Below are positions 1-9,793 of a DNA stretch of 64,000 nucleotides, one piece after another. Position numbers and translations under genes: made by a program. This DNA comes from Woeseiaceae bacterium. Lineage in GTDB: Bacteria > Pseudomonadota > Gammaproteobacteria > Steroidobacterales > Woeseiaceae. The notes under the pieces are model-generated. The model saw only the letters and a program-made list of their open reading frames with translations. It had not been told where the DNA came from and did no database searches. Location of the stretch: assembly GCA_030065915.1 (NCBI GenBank), contig JASJCQ010000012.1, forward strand, positions 1 to 64,000, read 5' to 3'. Numbering within the stretch: position 1 is the stretch's first letter; the number at the start of each line of letters is the position of its first letter.

Positions 1-43
1 CGGTCAGGGTGCGCAGCGCCCGACGAGCATTGAGGCTCTCCAT
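1..43 (-). CDS. possible 5' end of a divergent gene running off the left edge
   Basis: An ATG on the minus strand at 41-43 opens a frame that stays open to the window edge, giving 14 residues (MESLNARRALRTLT). The short N-terminus is vaguely reminiscent of aconitase A starts, but 14 residues are too few to assign a family. It would be divergent from the EF-G gene, with about 100 bp between them. Very tentative. Confidence 0.25.
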   Translation of the reverse strand, partial: MESLNARRALRTLT

Positions 44-147
44 GACCGGCACACTTAAGGTTTCTACCCCGATCGACCCGTACGGCGCGGCCTCTAACGT
101 GTCCGCACTGATTGGCGTAGTTTTTAGAGACTAACTGAAGAATCGAC

Positions 148-2232
148 ATGAAAGATTTAAGCATCTATCGCAACATCGGCATCTTCGCGCACGTTGACGC
201 CGGCAAGACGACGACGACGGAGCGCATTCTTAAGCTCACCGGCAAGATCCACCGCACGGGCGAAGTCCACGATGGCGAAGCCACGACAGACTTTATGGAG
301 CAGGAACAGGAGCGTGGCATCACGATCCAGTCTGCCGCCACCAGTTGCGAGTGGGACAATCACCGGCTGAACATCATCGATACCCCGGGACACGTTGACT
401 TCACGATCGAGGTCTACCGCTCCCTGAAGGTACTCGACGGTGGCGTTGGCGTTTTCTGCGGTTCTGGTGGCGTCGAGCCGCAGTCTGAAACGAACTGGCG
501 TTACGCGAATGACTCGGAAGTTTCGCGCATCATCTTCGTCAACAAGCTCGATCGCCTCGGTGCGGACTTCTACCGCGTCGTCGGTCAGATCGAGGATATC
601 CTCGCGGCGAACCCGCTCGTCATGGTGCTGCCCATCGGCGTCGAGGACGACTTCAAGGGCGTCGTGGACCTCCTGACGATGAAGGCCTGGATCTGGGACG
701 ACTCCGGCCAGCCCGAAAACTACGAGATCGTCGATATCCCGGCAGACCTGCAGGCAAAAGCCGAGGAATACCGTGAGAAGCTGGTCGAAGCTGCCGTTGA
801 GCAGGACGACGACCTGCTCGAGGCTTACCTCGAGGGCAACGAGCCATCGATCGAGGATCTGAAGCGCTGCATCCGCAAGGGCACGATCAACCTGTCGTTC
901 TTCCCGACCTACTGTGGCTCGGCGTTCAAGAACAAGGGCATCCAGCTCGTACTGAATGCGGTCGTCGACTACCTGCCGAACCCGACCGAGGTTGATCCGC
1001 AGCCTGAGGTCGATCTTGAAGGCAACGAGACGGGTAACGTTGCAAAAGTCGACGCGAGTGCCCCGCTACGCGCCCTGGCGTTCAAGATCATGGACGACCG
1101 CTACGGCGCCCTGACGTTCACGCGCATCTACTCGGGCACGCTTAAGAAAGGCGACAACGTCCTGAACACGTTCACGGGCAAGAACGAGCGTATCGGCCGT
1201 ATCGTCGAGATGCATGCCGACTCACGCGAGGAGCTCGATTCTGCGCAGGCGGGCGACATCGTCGCGCTGCTCGGCATGAAGAACACGCAGACGGGCCACA
1301 CGCTCGCCGACCCGAACAACCCGGCCACGCTCGAGCCGATGGTCTTCCCGGATCCGGTGATCTCGGTCGCCATTGCGCCTAAGGACAAGGCCGGCATGGA
1401 GAAAATGGGCGTTGCGCTGTCCAAGATGGTCGCCGAAGATCCGTCCTTCCAGGTCGCGACGGACGAAGAATCCGGCGAGACGCTGATTAAGGGCATGGGT
1501 GAGCTTCACCTGGACATCAAGGTCGACATCCTTAAGCGTACGCACGGCGTCGAGGTCGAGATGGGCAAACCGCAGGTGGCCTACCGCGAGACGATTACTC
1601 AGATGGTCGAAGACTCGTACACGCACAAGAAGCAGTCGGGCGGTTCCGGCCAGTTCGGTAAGATCGACTACACGATCGAACCGGGCGAGACCAACTCCGG
1701 TTACGAGTTCGAGTCGAAAGTCACCGGCGGTAACGTTCCCCGTGAGTACTGGGGTGCTATCGAAAAGGCGTTCGCCGGTTGCATGGACGAAGGCACGCTC
1801 GCCGGCTACCCGCTGCTCGACGTCAAGTTCACGCTGATGGACGGTGCGTTTCACGCGGTCGACTCATCGGCGCTGGCCTTCGAGATTGCGACGCGCGGAG
1901 CTTACCGTCAGTCGATTCCGAAAGCAGGCGTTCAGCTGCTCGAGCCGATCATGAAGGTCGACGTGTTCACGCCGGAAGACAACGTCGGTGACGTTATCGG
2001 CGACCTGAACCGCCGTCGCGGCATGATCAAGTCCCAGGATGCCGGCCCTACCGGCGTCCGTGTGAAAGCTGACGCACCGCTGGCCGAGATGTTCGGCTAC
2101 ATCGGGCACCTGCGTACGCTGACGTCGGGTCGTGGCCAGTTCTCCATGGAGTTCTCGCACTACTCGCCCTGCCCGCAGAACGTGGCAGACGAAGTCATCA
2201 AAGAAACGCAGGAACGCAAAGCTGCCAAGTAA
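148..2232 (+). CDS. fusA: elongation factor G, FusA2 type
   Basis: Translational GTPase that drives ribosomal translocation. All G motifs are visible: P-loop AHVDAGKTT (residues 14-22), switch [14 protein letters not shown] (78-82) and NKLD (132-135). Domains II to V follow to the normal C-terminus; 694 residues is full length for the family. Phrases such as [20 protein letters not shown] and the closing [14 protein letters not shown] resemble the second EF-G (EF-G 2, FusA2/FusB) of Vibrio, Shewanella and Pseudomonas. No rpsL, rpsG or tuf lies beside it, so it is not in a str operon, which supports the paralogue reading. A strong terminator follows, so it is probably monocistronic. Start ATG at 148. 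The EF-G family call is certain; the FusA2 sub-type is from remembered sequence similarity. Confidence 0.96.
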   Translation: MKDLSIYRNIGIFAHVDAGKTTTTERILKLTGKIHRTGEVHDGEATTDFMEQEQERGITIQSAATSCEWDNHRLNIIDTPGHVDFTIEVYRSLKVLDGGVGVFCGSGGVEPQSETNWRYANDSEVSRIIFVNKLDRLGADFYRVVGQIEDILAANPLVMVLPIGVEDDFKGVVDLLTMKAWIWDDSGQPENYEIVDIPADLQAKAEEYREKLVEAAVEQDDDLLEAYLEGNEPSIEDLKRCIRKGTINLSFFPTYCGSAFKNKGIQLVLNAVVDYLPNPTEVDPQPEVDLEGNETGNVAKVDASAPLRALAFKIMDDRYGALTFTRIYSGTLKKGDNVLNTFTGKNERIGRIVEMHADSREELDSAQAGDIVALLGMKNTQTGHTLADPNNPATLEPMVFPDPVISVAIAPKDKAGMEKMGVALSKMVAEDPSFQVATDEESGETLIKGMGELHLDIKVDILKRTHGVEVEMGKPQVAYRETITQMVEDSYTHKKQSGGSGQFGKIDYTIEPGETNSGYEFESKVTGGNVPREYWGAIEKAFAGCMDEGTLAGYPLLDVKFTLMDGAFHAVDSSALAFEIATRGAYRQSIPKAGVQLLEPIMKVDVFTPEDNVGDVIGDLNRRRGMIKSQDAGPTGVRVKADAPLAEMFGYIGHLRTLTSGRGQFSMEFSHYSPCPQNVADEVIKETQERKAAK

Positions 2233-2255
2233 GCGGTACGCGACACTGACAAGAG

Positions 2256-2280
2256 ACGGGCCTTCGGGCCCGTTTTTTTT
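2256..2280 (+). terminator. intrinsic terminator of the EF-G gene
   Basis: A 7-bp stem (ACGGGCC / GGCCCGT) closes a TTCG tetraloop and is followed directly by a run of eight T. It starts 24 nt after the EF-G stop codon. Confidence 0.92.
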
Positions 2281-2464
2281 GCCCGAATCCCAGCGCGGGA
2301 CGCTTGTCGCGAAAGGTAGTCGTGCATCGTCTGTCGCGAGACAGCGCGGAACCTAGGCGCGAGGTCAGGGAATTCCGGTTGCCACGGGATTGCCACATCA
2401 GGGCCAGCAGCTTGCCACGCAGCACAAGGATGCTACATGCTCCTGACCCAAAGCGGAGAACGAC

Positions 2465-2932
2465 ATGAACTGGGACCTGCTCGATTTCCTCGTGTTCGGG
2501 GCAATGATCGCCGCGCTGCTTATCATTGTCCTGATTGCGCGCCGTACTTCCCGTGACCGAAGCTATCGTTTCGCGATGGCCATCGCCGCCGTCGGAGGTT
2601 TCCTCGTCGCCTGGGTCAATGGCGCCGTTGGCATCATCGGCAACGAGGAAAACGATGCCAACCTGTTGTTTTTCGGCGTTCTGGCCGTCGCGGGTATCGG
2701 GGCGCTGCTCGCCCGGTTTCGGGCCGCCGGCATGGCGATGGCCCTGTCCGCCACGGCGGCGGCGCAGGTCGCGGTCGCGATCGTCGCGATCGCGCTGGGT
2801 CTGGGTGAGTCCAGCCCGGTATGGCCCCAGGGACTGCTGCTGATGACCGCCGTGTTTACCGGGCTCTGGCTATTCTCTGCCTGGCTGTTCAGCAAAGCTG
2901 CGAAGCGGGAACGCCGATTGTTCCGCGAATAG
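2465..2932 (+). CDS. small four-helix membrane protein of unknown function
   Basis: I do not recognise the family. The 155 residues form four hydrophobic segments (about 8-26, 36-57, 67-102 as one long or two short helices, and 122-145), separated by short polar turns. The C-terminus is basic (KAAKRERRLFRE), which by the positive-inside rule places it in the cytoplasm. A GGAG stands about 8 nt before the ATG. It sits alone between the EF-G terminator and the convergent rarD gene, so the neighbours give no functional hint. Probably an inner-membrane protein. Confidence 0.75.
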   Translation: MNWDLLDFLVFGAMIAALLIIVLIARRTSRDRSYRFAMAIAAVGGFLVAWVNGAVGIIGNEENDANLLFFGVLAVAGIGALLARFRAAGMAMALSATAAAQVAVAIVAIALGLGESSPVWPQGLLLMTAVFTGLWLFSAWLFSKAAKRERRLFRE

Positions 2933-2944
2933 TCTCCGCACTTC

Positions 2945-3841
2945 CTAAGCGATTCGCGGTCTACGGCTGTTTCTCAATGCATCCGTCGAGAACGCAATCA
3001 CAGCCGCCCAGATAAACAGGAAGCAAACCAGGTGTGGCAACGACAGCGATTCACCGTGCAGATAGCCGATCAGGAACTGCAGGCTGGGCGCCAGGAATTG
3101 CATGAAGCCAACGGTCGCCATTCGTAGCCGGCGCGCAGCAATGGCAAAGCAAAGTAACGGGACAACGGTGATCGGGCCGGCCATGATGAGCAGGAGCTGC
3201 ATGTCCAGCGTCGCCACGGGGAATACAGCCTCGCCCTGCACGGACATGTAGACGAGCCAGGCGATCGCGAATGGCAACAGGATCAGAGTCTCGACAAACA
3301 AGCCCGGCATGGCGCCGACGAGGGCTTTCTTGCGAATGATGCTGTAGATCGTGAAGGAAATCGCCAGCACCATCGCGATCGTCGGAAACTGACCGCCACT
3401 GACGGTCAGAATCATGACGCCGGCCGCTGCCAGCAGCACGGCCAGTTTCTGCAGTGCTCGCAAGTGTTCGCCGAAAAACAGCATGCCGACCGCAACGAAA
3501 ATCAGCGGATTGATGTAGTAGCCCAGGCTCGCCTGGAAAACCTGCGCACTTTGTACGGCGTAGATATAGACCAGCCAGTTGATCGAGATCATGCCGGCGG
3601 CCGCAACCAGGACCATGAACACGAGTCGGTGTGTCAATGCGACCCTGACCTCGCCCCACTGCTTTCGTGCCGTGATGATCAACGCGCCGAAAGGGACCGC
3701 CCACAAGACACGGTGCGCCAACACCTCGAGCGCCGGCACGTCGCTGATCGCGATCAGGTACAACGGCAGGACGCCCCACAGGAAGTACGCCGTGAGGCCT
3801 ATCGCGATGCCGCTGCGGTCAATGCTGTCAGGCTGGTTCAG
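2945..3841 (-). CDS. rarD: RarD/EamA-family permease, non-standard start
   Basis: Inner-membrane DMT-superfamily permease of the RarD (chloramphenicol-sensitivity protein) type. The body shows about ten hydrophobic helices and family phrases such as EVLAHRVLWAVPF, SINWLVYIYAV, LGYYINPL and LAPSLQFLIGYL. A TTG at 3763 would remove helix 1. Upstream of it the frame encodes GIAIGLTAYFLWGVLPLY, which is the expected first RarD helix. No in-frame ATG, GTG or TTG precedes that helix. A CTG at 3839-3841 gives 298 residues, close to the usual length, and overlaps the TGA of the upstream RND remnant as CTGA. The start is therefore inferred: CTG initiation, or a gene that lost its native start. Confidence 0.78.
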   Translation of the reverse strand: MNQPDSIDRSGIAIGLTAYFLWGVLPLYLIAISDVPALEVLAHRVLWAVPFGALIITARKQWGEVRVALTHRLVFMVLVAAAGMISINWLVYIYAVQSAQVFQASLGYYINPLIFVAVGMLFFGEHLRALQKLAVLLAAAGVMILTVSGGQFPTIAMVLAISFTIYSIIRKKALVGAMPGLFVETLILLPFAIAWLVYMSVQGEAVFPVATLDMQLLLIMAGPITVVPLLCFAIAARRLRMATVGFMQFLAPSLQFLIGYLHGESLSLPHLVCFLFIWAAVIAFSTDALRNSRRPRIA

Positions 3842-4137
3842 AAGCGCTCCGTTGATCGGTACGGCCCGGGAGAAAGTCCCACTGCAGGCGCATCGTGCGG
3901 AGGGAAGCCGACCTGCAGCACGTACAGGCAGGGAACCAGAAACAAGGTGATGACCGTTGCGCAGAGGATGCCTGAGCTGGCGGAGATCGCTATCGGGATC
4001 GGAAGCGGTGCTTGCGTACTGGTCTCAACGAGTACTGGACTAAGACCAACGGCGGTCGCCACCGACGTCAGGATGATCGCACGTAAGTGTTGTATCCCCG
4101 ACTGTTTGACCGCCTCGTGTCGTATTTTCCTGATCAT
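3838..4137 (-). pseudogene. remnant of an RND efflux transporter (C-terminal helices)
   Basis: This 99-residue open frame carries a stretch typical of the last transmembrane region of AcrB/HAE1-type RND pumps: LRAIILTSVATAVGLSPVLVE, then IPIAISASSGILCATVIT, then LFLVPCLYVL. Complete RND proteins exceed 1000 residues. Here the frame extends upstream only about 25 codons past the ATG, through non-family sequence, to a stop at 4207-4209. Some family residues look replaced (PLPIPIAISASSG against the usual QFLIPMAVSLAFG), suggesting decay. Its TGA overlaps the inferred CTG start of rarD. Most likely what remains after deletion of an efflux gene. Confidence 0.7.
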
Positions 4138-4334
4138 CCGTAAGCCCTGGCCCGAGTCGGCGTATTGTCGGCTATCTGGCCCTGAAAGCCAGAAAATAAT
4201 TCGGATTCAGCCCATGCGCCGGCAGCGCTTAACTCTCTGTTTTGTGACATAAACCCGCGAAAATCCCGCCGTGAATGCCCAAACTGCTGGCCTGAGCGAT
4301 TTACGAATCCGAATCACGCCCGTTTCGAGAGCTT

Positions 4335-7300
4335 ATGACAAACTATTTGCAGCACTTCGGCCTCACCCAGCCCGTCTTCAAGCGTGATACGCAACCGTAC
4401 CTGTTCGTCACCGATCAGCTGCGACAGGCGGAGCGGGAATTCGGCAGTGCATTCGATGACAACTACAGCGTCCTGACCGTCAGCGGACCGATAGGCTCCG
4501 GCAAGACAACGGCGGTCACGCATGCTTTGTCGACGCTCTCAGTAGGCACCCACGTTATACGGCTGGGCCGCGTTCGACTCGAGCCGGACGAGGTACTCGA
4601 GCTGCTACTGGCGGAACTCGGCGTATCAGAGCCGCCTAAAGGCACAATCAGAAAGCTGGGCGCCCTCGGACAGAAGGTCCGCGAACTAAAGGAAGCGGGA
4701 AACCGCCTCGTCGTGGTCGTCGAGGACGCAGCCCGTACCGGTGCAGACACTTTATCTGAGCTGGAGGTCATCTGTAGCAACGACGGCGGCTTCGATATCG
4801 GCCTGATTCTCTGCGGCGACGAATCCCTGCCGAGGCTCGTGTCAGACGACCGCCTGAAGCGGCTGGCACAGCGGGTTTCGGCCAACCTGCTCATTTCCCG
4901 GCTCGCCGTGGATGAAATGGAGCAATACCTGCTGACCGCCGTCAAGGAGGCGGGTGGCGACCCCGGCCGTATCCTCGGCAACGACGTTCCGGCCCTGCTG
5001 CACATCCTGAGCTGTGGCATTCCGCGGTTGGCGAACAAGTTGATGGAGGCCTCGCTGAAGAAGGCCGCGGTCGATTCCGAAACCCGTGTTACCTGTGCCC
5101 TGCTGGCCGACGTCGCAGAGGCAACGTTCGGTATCACGACCGAGATTCCAATCAAGCGCCGGTCGAAGGAAGCGCTGCCGAGGCAGGCGGTCAAGGATCC
5201 AACAGCGGATGAACTGACGGTTGCAGAAGCCTCTGAGCCACAGCAGCATGAAGCGACAGCACTCGATGAGACGTCGCCTGAGGTTGGGAACGACAAGGAT
5301 TCTCAGGGTGCTCTGACATCCGACGAGTCAGCTGAGACGCGTAGCGCCACGGAAGCGACAAACGAAGAAGTCGATCACGACACTGAGAAAGCGTCAGTTG
5401 ATGACGCGGCAATCGAGGCCGAGCCGACGCCTGTTGTCGAGCCGTCGGTTCCCGAAGCCGAGCCTGTTGAGGCTACTGCGCCGCCGGTCCCTGAACCCGA
5501 GCGAGCGACCGAAGACTTTGCACCGCCGGTCCTCGAGCCCATGGCCGAGAGCGCTGATGAGATGCCCCTGACAATCGAGACTCCGTCGGAGACTGCCGCC
5601 AACGACAAGGCCTTAACCGATGTTGTACCGACTCTGGCCGAATCAACAGCTGGCGAAGTGGTCTCAGCCAGCCACGAGCGCACAGACGAAGCGGCGGAAA
5701 GCGCTCCGGAAGTGGACGTGCCTGTACTTGAATCTACCTCCGGTCACGACCTGGAAGACGTCGCAGACGACATGCCGTCGCCGAGTCAGGTCGTTACGAA
5801 GGATGCGTCGCCGGACGGCCTGGGCAGCGACGACAATGGCGCCGAACTTCCGTACCTGATCCAGGACACACAGCCCAGCCTCGCTGCGCTGACGCCCAGG
5901 ACGATACCAGAGGAAGCCGCGTCCGCCGGCCAACCGGAACACGAAATGCTGCCGGACCTGGACGAGCTGGCCGCAGAACTCGCTGCATCGAATCCGGTTG
6001 AGAGACCTGAGGTTTCGATCCCTGAGCTGCCAGTTGAGCCGGCCGTTGAAGAGCCGGATACGGCAATTCCGGAGCTGCCTGTCGAAACGGTAGCAGCTGA
6101 GCCGGAGGCCGCACTACCGGAGCTTCCTGTCGAAACGATAGCGACTGAGCCGGATGCCGCACTACCGGAGCTGCCTGTCGAAACGGCGGCTGCTGAGCCG
6201 GATCCCGCACTACCGGAGCAGCCTGTCGAAACGGCGGCTGCTGAACCGGATCCCGCACTACCGGAGCTACCCGTCGAGAAGGCCGTGGATGAGTCGGCAC
6301 CGGCGATGCCGGAGCTGCCAGTCGAAACAGCCGCTGACAATCCGGTAGCCGCGACGCCGGAGCCCGTCGAGCCCGAATTGCCAGACACGGACACAAGCGC
6401 GCCAGCCATCGATGAGACCTCCATAGAGCTGCCGAAGCTCAACTTGAACGCGTTCCCGCCGACAGACGAGGCCTCCCGGGGGCCCGTGGAGACAACGCCC
6501 GACGAGGCTGAGCTCATCTCCGCGATGGCGGAAGAACACGCCGCGACCGAGGCCGGCTCTGAACGAGACATCGGATTTGAAGAGACGACCGTCAAGGTCG
6601 CCGATACATCGACATCAACACTGGATGCACAGGCTGCGGACGCGACAGGCACCGTAACGGACGATCAGCAGGAAACATCTGTCGCCGCGTTCGAGGTCAC
6701 TTCGTCGCTGGACGAGTCCGTCACAGACGAAGGGAGTATTGCGACGACAGAACCCGAAGCTGCTGTCGTCGAGGAATCTGTACCCGAGGCCAGCGTCGAC
6801 GCAATCGCAAGCGAAGCTCCACAGGATCCATCGCTGAAACTCGAGGTGCTGGAGGACGACACTGAGGTGTCCATCAAGGACACGCCGGACGATGCCGTCG
6901 TCGTTCACGACGCCGATCGCGATCCGACACTCGCGCAGCTGAAACCGGATCTCGATGCACTCGAGCTCGCACTGGCGGAGAATTTCGTCCCCAACGGTGA
7001 AGAAGCGGCCGGAGACGAGAACGAAGACGACCAGCCAGTACCCCAGATTACGCTCGATGACTCCATAGAAGAGAAGGTTGCGGCGGAATGTGAGGAACTG
7101 GCGAAGCGTGACGCAGAGATTGCGGCGCGCAAGAAAGCTGAGGAACAAGAGCACTCACCGAAGCCAAAGTCGGGGCCTTCGGAAACGGACGTTCACAGAA
7201 TGGCCGCCGACCTGCAGCGCGCAAACACTCTGGAAGACATGGATGACAAGCTGGCCGAAACGCTGTTCGGCGATGAGATTAACCAGGTTGCCAGCCAGGT

Positions 7301-7745
7301 TTTGAAGGCCGCAAGGGAACAGGCGGAGAACTCAACCGAAGCTAGCGTCCAGGCGGCTGACGCCGCACCTGCAGCTGCCAATGGCGATGACCCGGATATC
7401 AAGAAGCAATTCGAAGAGGTCTGGGGGCAGGTGCCTGACCAAACGGAAGCGATCGATCTAAAGAGCGCAAAACCCAACAGCGGCCTCGATATGTCAGCGT
7501 CTCAGCGACTGGCGACGGTTCGCGCCCTGAACGCCGGCATGGGTACGCCCCCGCCGCCCGCGCCGACCCAGAAGAAGCCCGTCGAGCCAAAAGAAAAACC
7601 GGTACCCATCGAGGACCAGATCGACATTTCAATGACCAACACGATGAAGGCGTTGAATATCGATCCCGAGATGCTGGAACCGCCAAAGGATGAAGAAGAC
7701 GCGCCGAAGGGAGGCTTCTTCAGCCGCTTCCGCAAGAAAGGCTAG
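4335..7745 (+). CDS. ExeA/GspA-like AAA ATPase with long acidic Pro/Glu-rich repeat tail
   Basis: Residues 1-270 form one AAA (ATPase) module of the ExeA/GspA kind. It opens YLQHFGLTQPVF, has Walker A GPIGSGKTT (51-59), a Walker B-like RLVVVVEDA, and a C-terminal part with GIPRLANKLM. ExeA/GspA proteins assist type II secretin assembly. Residues from about 280 to 1080 are very acidic and rich in E, D, P, A, T and V, with seven 16-residue tandem repeats (562-673) of consensus PELPVETAAAEPDAAL. The C-terminus ends in a basic FFSRFRKKG. There is no obvious membrane helix and no peptidoglycan-binding domain like that of ExeA. The tail is probably disordered. ATPase module confident; the role in secretion is inference, and gspCDEF lie 40 kb away. 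Confidence 0.85.
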   Translation: MTNYLQHFGLTQPVFKRDTQPYLFVTDQLRQAEREFGSAFDDNYSVLTVSGPIGSGKTTAVTHALSTLSVGTHVIRLGRVRLEPDEVLELLLAELGVSEPPKGTIRKLGALGQKVRELKEAGNRLVVVVEDAARTGADTLSELEVICSNDGGFDIGLILCGDESLPRLVSDDRLKRLAQRVSANLLISRLAVDEMEQYLLTAVKEAGGDPGRILGNDVPALLHILSCGIPRLANKLMEASLKKAAVDSETRVTCALLADVAEATFGITTEIPIKRRSKEALPRQAVKDPTADELTVAEASEPQQHEATALDETSPEVGNDKDSQGALTSDESAETRSATEATNEEVDHDTEKASVDDAAIEAEPTPVVEPSVPEAEPVEATAPPVPEPERATEDFAPPVLEPMAESADEMPLTIETPSETAANDKALTDVVPTLAESTAGEVVSASHERTDEAAESAPEVDVPVLESTSGHDLEDVADDMPSPSQVVTKDASPDGLGSDDNGAELPYLIQDTQPSLAALTPRTIPEEAASAGQPEHEMLPDLDELAAELAASNPVERPEVSIPELPVEPAVEEPDTAIPELPVETVAAEPEAALPELPVETIATEPDAALPELPVETAAAEPDPALPEQPVETAAAEPDPALPELPVEKAVDESAPAMPELPVETAADNPVAATPEPVEPELPDTDTSAPAIDETSIELPKLNLNAFPPTDEASRGPVETTPDEAELISAMAEEHAATEAGSERDIGFEETTVKVADTSTSTLDAQAADATGTVTDDQQETSVAAFEVTSSLDESVTDEGSIATTEPEAAVVEESVPEASVDAIASEAPQDPSLKLEVLEDDTEVSIKDTPDDAVVVHDADRDPTLAQLKPDLDALELALAENFVPNGEEAAGDENEDDQPVPQITLDDSIEEKVAAECEELAKRDAEIAARKKAEEQEHSPKPKSGPSETDVHRMAADLQRANTLEDMDDKLAETLFGDEINQVASQVLKAAREQAENSTEASVQAADAAPAAANGDDPDIKKQFEEVWGQVPDQTEAIDLKSAKPNSGLDMSASQRLATVRALNAGMGTPPPPAPTQKKPVEPKEKPVPIEDQIDISMTNTMKALNIDPEMLEPPKDEEDAPKGGFFSRFRKKG
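6018..6353 (+). repeat. seven tandem 48-bp in-frame repeats
   Basis: Seven consecutive 48-bp units (6018, 6066, 6114, 6162, 6210, 6258 and 6306) each encode 16 residues around PELPVET...EPD.A. The second to fifth units are most alike; the first and the last two are more diverged. The phase is exactly in frame with the host gene, so copy number can change without a frameshift. Confidence 0.93.
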
Positions 7746-7820
7746 CCCGAATATTTCACTGATCGCGCGGCTCTCGCTAACCCATCGTCTGATCGATCTT
7801 GCCCATAAATCGGTAAGACA

Positions 7821-9590
7821 TCAGGGCTGACCAGCCGTTTCGGCCGGCGGCAGCCGCTCGAGAATGAATCGCTCGATCTGACGTTCCAGCATCGCTAGCG
7901 GGACAGCGCCATTTTCCAGAATAGCGTCGTGGAACTCCCTGAGATCAAATTCTGACCCCAGCTCGCGCTCGGCCCGGTCCCGCAGTTGCCGTATCTTGAT
8001 CTCCCCAATCTTGTAAGCGAGTGCCTGTCCCGGCCAGGAGATATAGCGGTCGATCTCGGCACGGATGTTGGCTGGTGTCAGGGACGTATTGCCGGCCAGG
8101 TAGTCAATTGACTGCTGGCGCGTCCAGCCCATGGCATGGATGCCGGTATCGATCACCAGTCGGCACGCTCGCCACATCTCGTAACTCAGCCTGCCAAAAT
8201 GCTCGTACGGCGTCTGGTAAATGCCCATCTCTATGCCGAGCCACTCAGCGTACAGGGCCCAGCCCTCACCGAACGCACTGAAGTACAAGTCTTTGCGAAA
8301 GTCAGGGGCGTCAGGCATCTCGAGAGACAGCGCGCTCTGATGATGGTGGCCGGGCGCCGCCTCATGCAGCGTCAACGCAGGGATTTCGTAGAGCGGTCTC
8401 TGGTCCAGTGCAAAGGTGTTCACCCAGAATTCGCCCCCGTGACTGCCACCAAGCGGCGCGCCGTTGTACGAACCGGTCGTGTAGTTGGGCGCTATCTCAT
8501 CGGGCACCGCGACGACGCCGTAGCTCTGGCGCGGCAGAGTGCCGAAGAAACCGGGCATCTTGTGATCGATGCGCTTCGCGACGTAGGCCACCTCCCTCAA
8601 CAGCTGGCCCGGTGTGCTCGCGTAGAACTGCGGGTCGGTGCGCAAAAACTCGGCAAAGTCCTGCAGGTCGCCATCGAACTCCAGTTCGTCGACAAGCGCC
8701 TGCATCTCCTCGCGTATCCTCGCGACCTCATTCAGCCCGACCGCGTGAATCTCGGCGGGCGTCATATCCAGCGTCGTCGTGTAACGTCTAATCTGGAACG
8801 CATAGAACGCCTTGCCGTTCGGCAACGCCCCGGCACCAATGGATTCGCTCGCACGGTATTCGTCGCGCAGGAATGCCGCGAGACCCTCATAAGCAGGAAT
8901 CACCCGGTTCTCGATGACGTCACGAGCACGATCCCGCAGCATCGATTGCTGTTGATCGGACACGCGCGGGCTCATCGACTCAAAGAGCTCATAGAAACTG
9001 CTCTCCTCCGGGTCTCCCTTGACCTGCGCCTGTACGGTCGGCAGCACCCCGGCAATGACGATGCGCGGCAACACGAATCCGTCCTCCATGCCTCTCCGCA
9101 TGTTGCCGATGTTCTCTTCAAAGTACCGCGGAATATCCTCGAGACGCTCGACGTAGTCTTCGTAATCAGACAGCTCCCGCATCTGGATGCCGTTGCTGGC
9201 CGTCAGGGCGTTCATGAAGAAACCCCAGAACGTATTGAACGGGATACGCGACAATTCCAGCTCGTACGCACCGATCGAATCTTCCAGGACCCAGATCAGC
9301 AGTTCGGCATCAATGGCCCGCTCCGATGGCAGCGTCGACGTATCGAGGTCCCGTAATCGGGCCAGCAGGCGCCGCTCTGTCTGAAGGCGTCTCTCCAGGC
9401 TCTCCGGCGTCACGCTCTCGAGGCGGTCATTGCCTGTCTTCAGCCCGGCGTTTTTCGCGGCAACCGGGAATTCGTCCAGGTAATAACTCCAGTAGTCGTC
9501 GATGATCTGCTTCAGCTGGTCATCCACGCTGGCACCTGCCACGGCGGACATGGATAGAAGAACCAGGATCGTGCATAAACGCTTGAACAT
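7821..9590 (-). CDS. DUF885-family exported hydrolase
   Basis: A 589-residue protein of the DUF885 family, putative zinc-metallopeptidase-like hydrolases. The hallmark TLHEAAPGHHHQ carries the predicted metal ligands and lies in the C-terminal half, followed by GEGWALYAEWLG. The ATG at 9590 gives a clean signal peptide (FKRLCTILVLLSMSAVAGA), predicting a periplasmic or outer-envelope location. A TTG at 9617 would add nine residues ahead of the signal and is less likely. The substrate is not evident. The gene stands alone, convergent with the AAA ATPase gene. Confidence 0.88.
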   Translation of the reverse strand: MFKRLCTILVLLSMSAVAGASVDDQLKQIIDDYWSYYLDEFPVAAKNAGLKTGNDRLESVTPESLERRLQTERRLLARLRDLDTSTLPSERAIDAELLIWVLEDSIGAYELELSRIPFNTFWGFFMNALTASNGIQMRELSDYEDYVERLEDIPRYFEENIGNMRRGMEDGFVLPRIVIAGVLPTVQAQVKGDPEESSFYELFESMSPRVSDQQQSMLRDRARDVIENRVIPAYEGLAAFLRDEYRASESIGAGALPNGKAFYAFQIRRYTTTLDMTPAEIHAVGLNEVARIREEMQALVDELEFDGDLQDFAEFLRTDPQFYASTPGQLLREVAYVAKRIDHKMPGFFGTLPRQSYGVVAVPDEIAPNYTTGSYNGAPLGGSHGGEFWVNTFALDQRPLYEIPALTLHEAAPGHHHQSALSLEMPDAPDFRKDLYFSAFGEGWALYAEWLGIEMGIYQTPYEHFGRLSYEMWRACRLVIDTGIHAMGWTRQQSIDYLAGNTSLTPANIRAEIDRYISWPGQALAYKIGEIKIRQLRDRAERELGSEFDLREFHDAILENGAVPLAMLERQIERFILERLPPAETAGQP

Positions 9591-9793
9591 GCTGCGGCTC
9601 GGTACACCGGGGAGCAAGGATTATAGCGACTTCTTCAGCCTGCGAGATCAGGTTCCTACGTAGTTTCCGAAGTCCCTAGATGCCGGTACGGATGGCGCCT
9701 TTCAGACACTCGCCCTAAGCTGAGTGTGGAGATACGGCTGCGCCCTGTTGCAGGGGGCCAAGCCGCGTAACCAGCTCTACTGGAGGTGCGCAA

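Noticed and set aside
42..134. A 30-residue plus-strand frame before the EF-G gene
   Set aside because: No ribosome site and no recognisable features; overlaps the possible divergent gene start.
148..2232. Part of a str operon (rpsL-rpsG-fusA-tuf)
   Set aside because: No ribosomal protein or tuf gene flanks it, and a terminator follows directly.
2329..2342. Short palindrome CTGTC-GCGA-GACAG after the EF-G terminator
   Set aside because: Only 5 bp with no T-run or family context; I see no function.
8136..9356. A 406-codon open frame antisense to the DUF885 gene
   Set aside because: Arg/His/Val-rich composition typical of shadow frames; the sense strand has a signal peptide and active-site motif.
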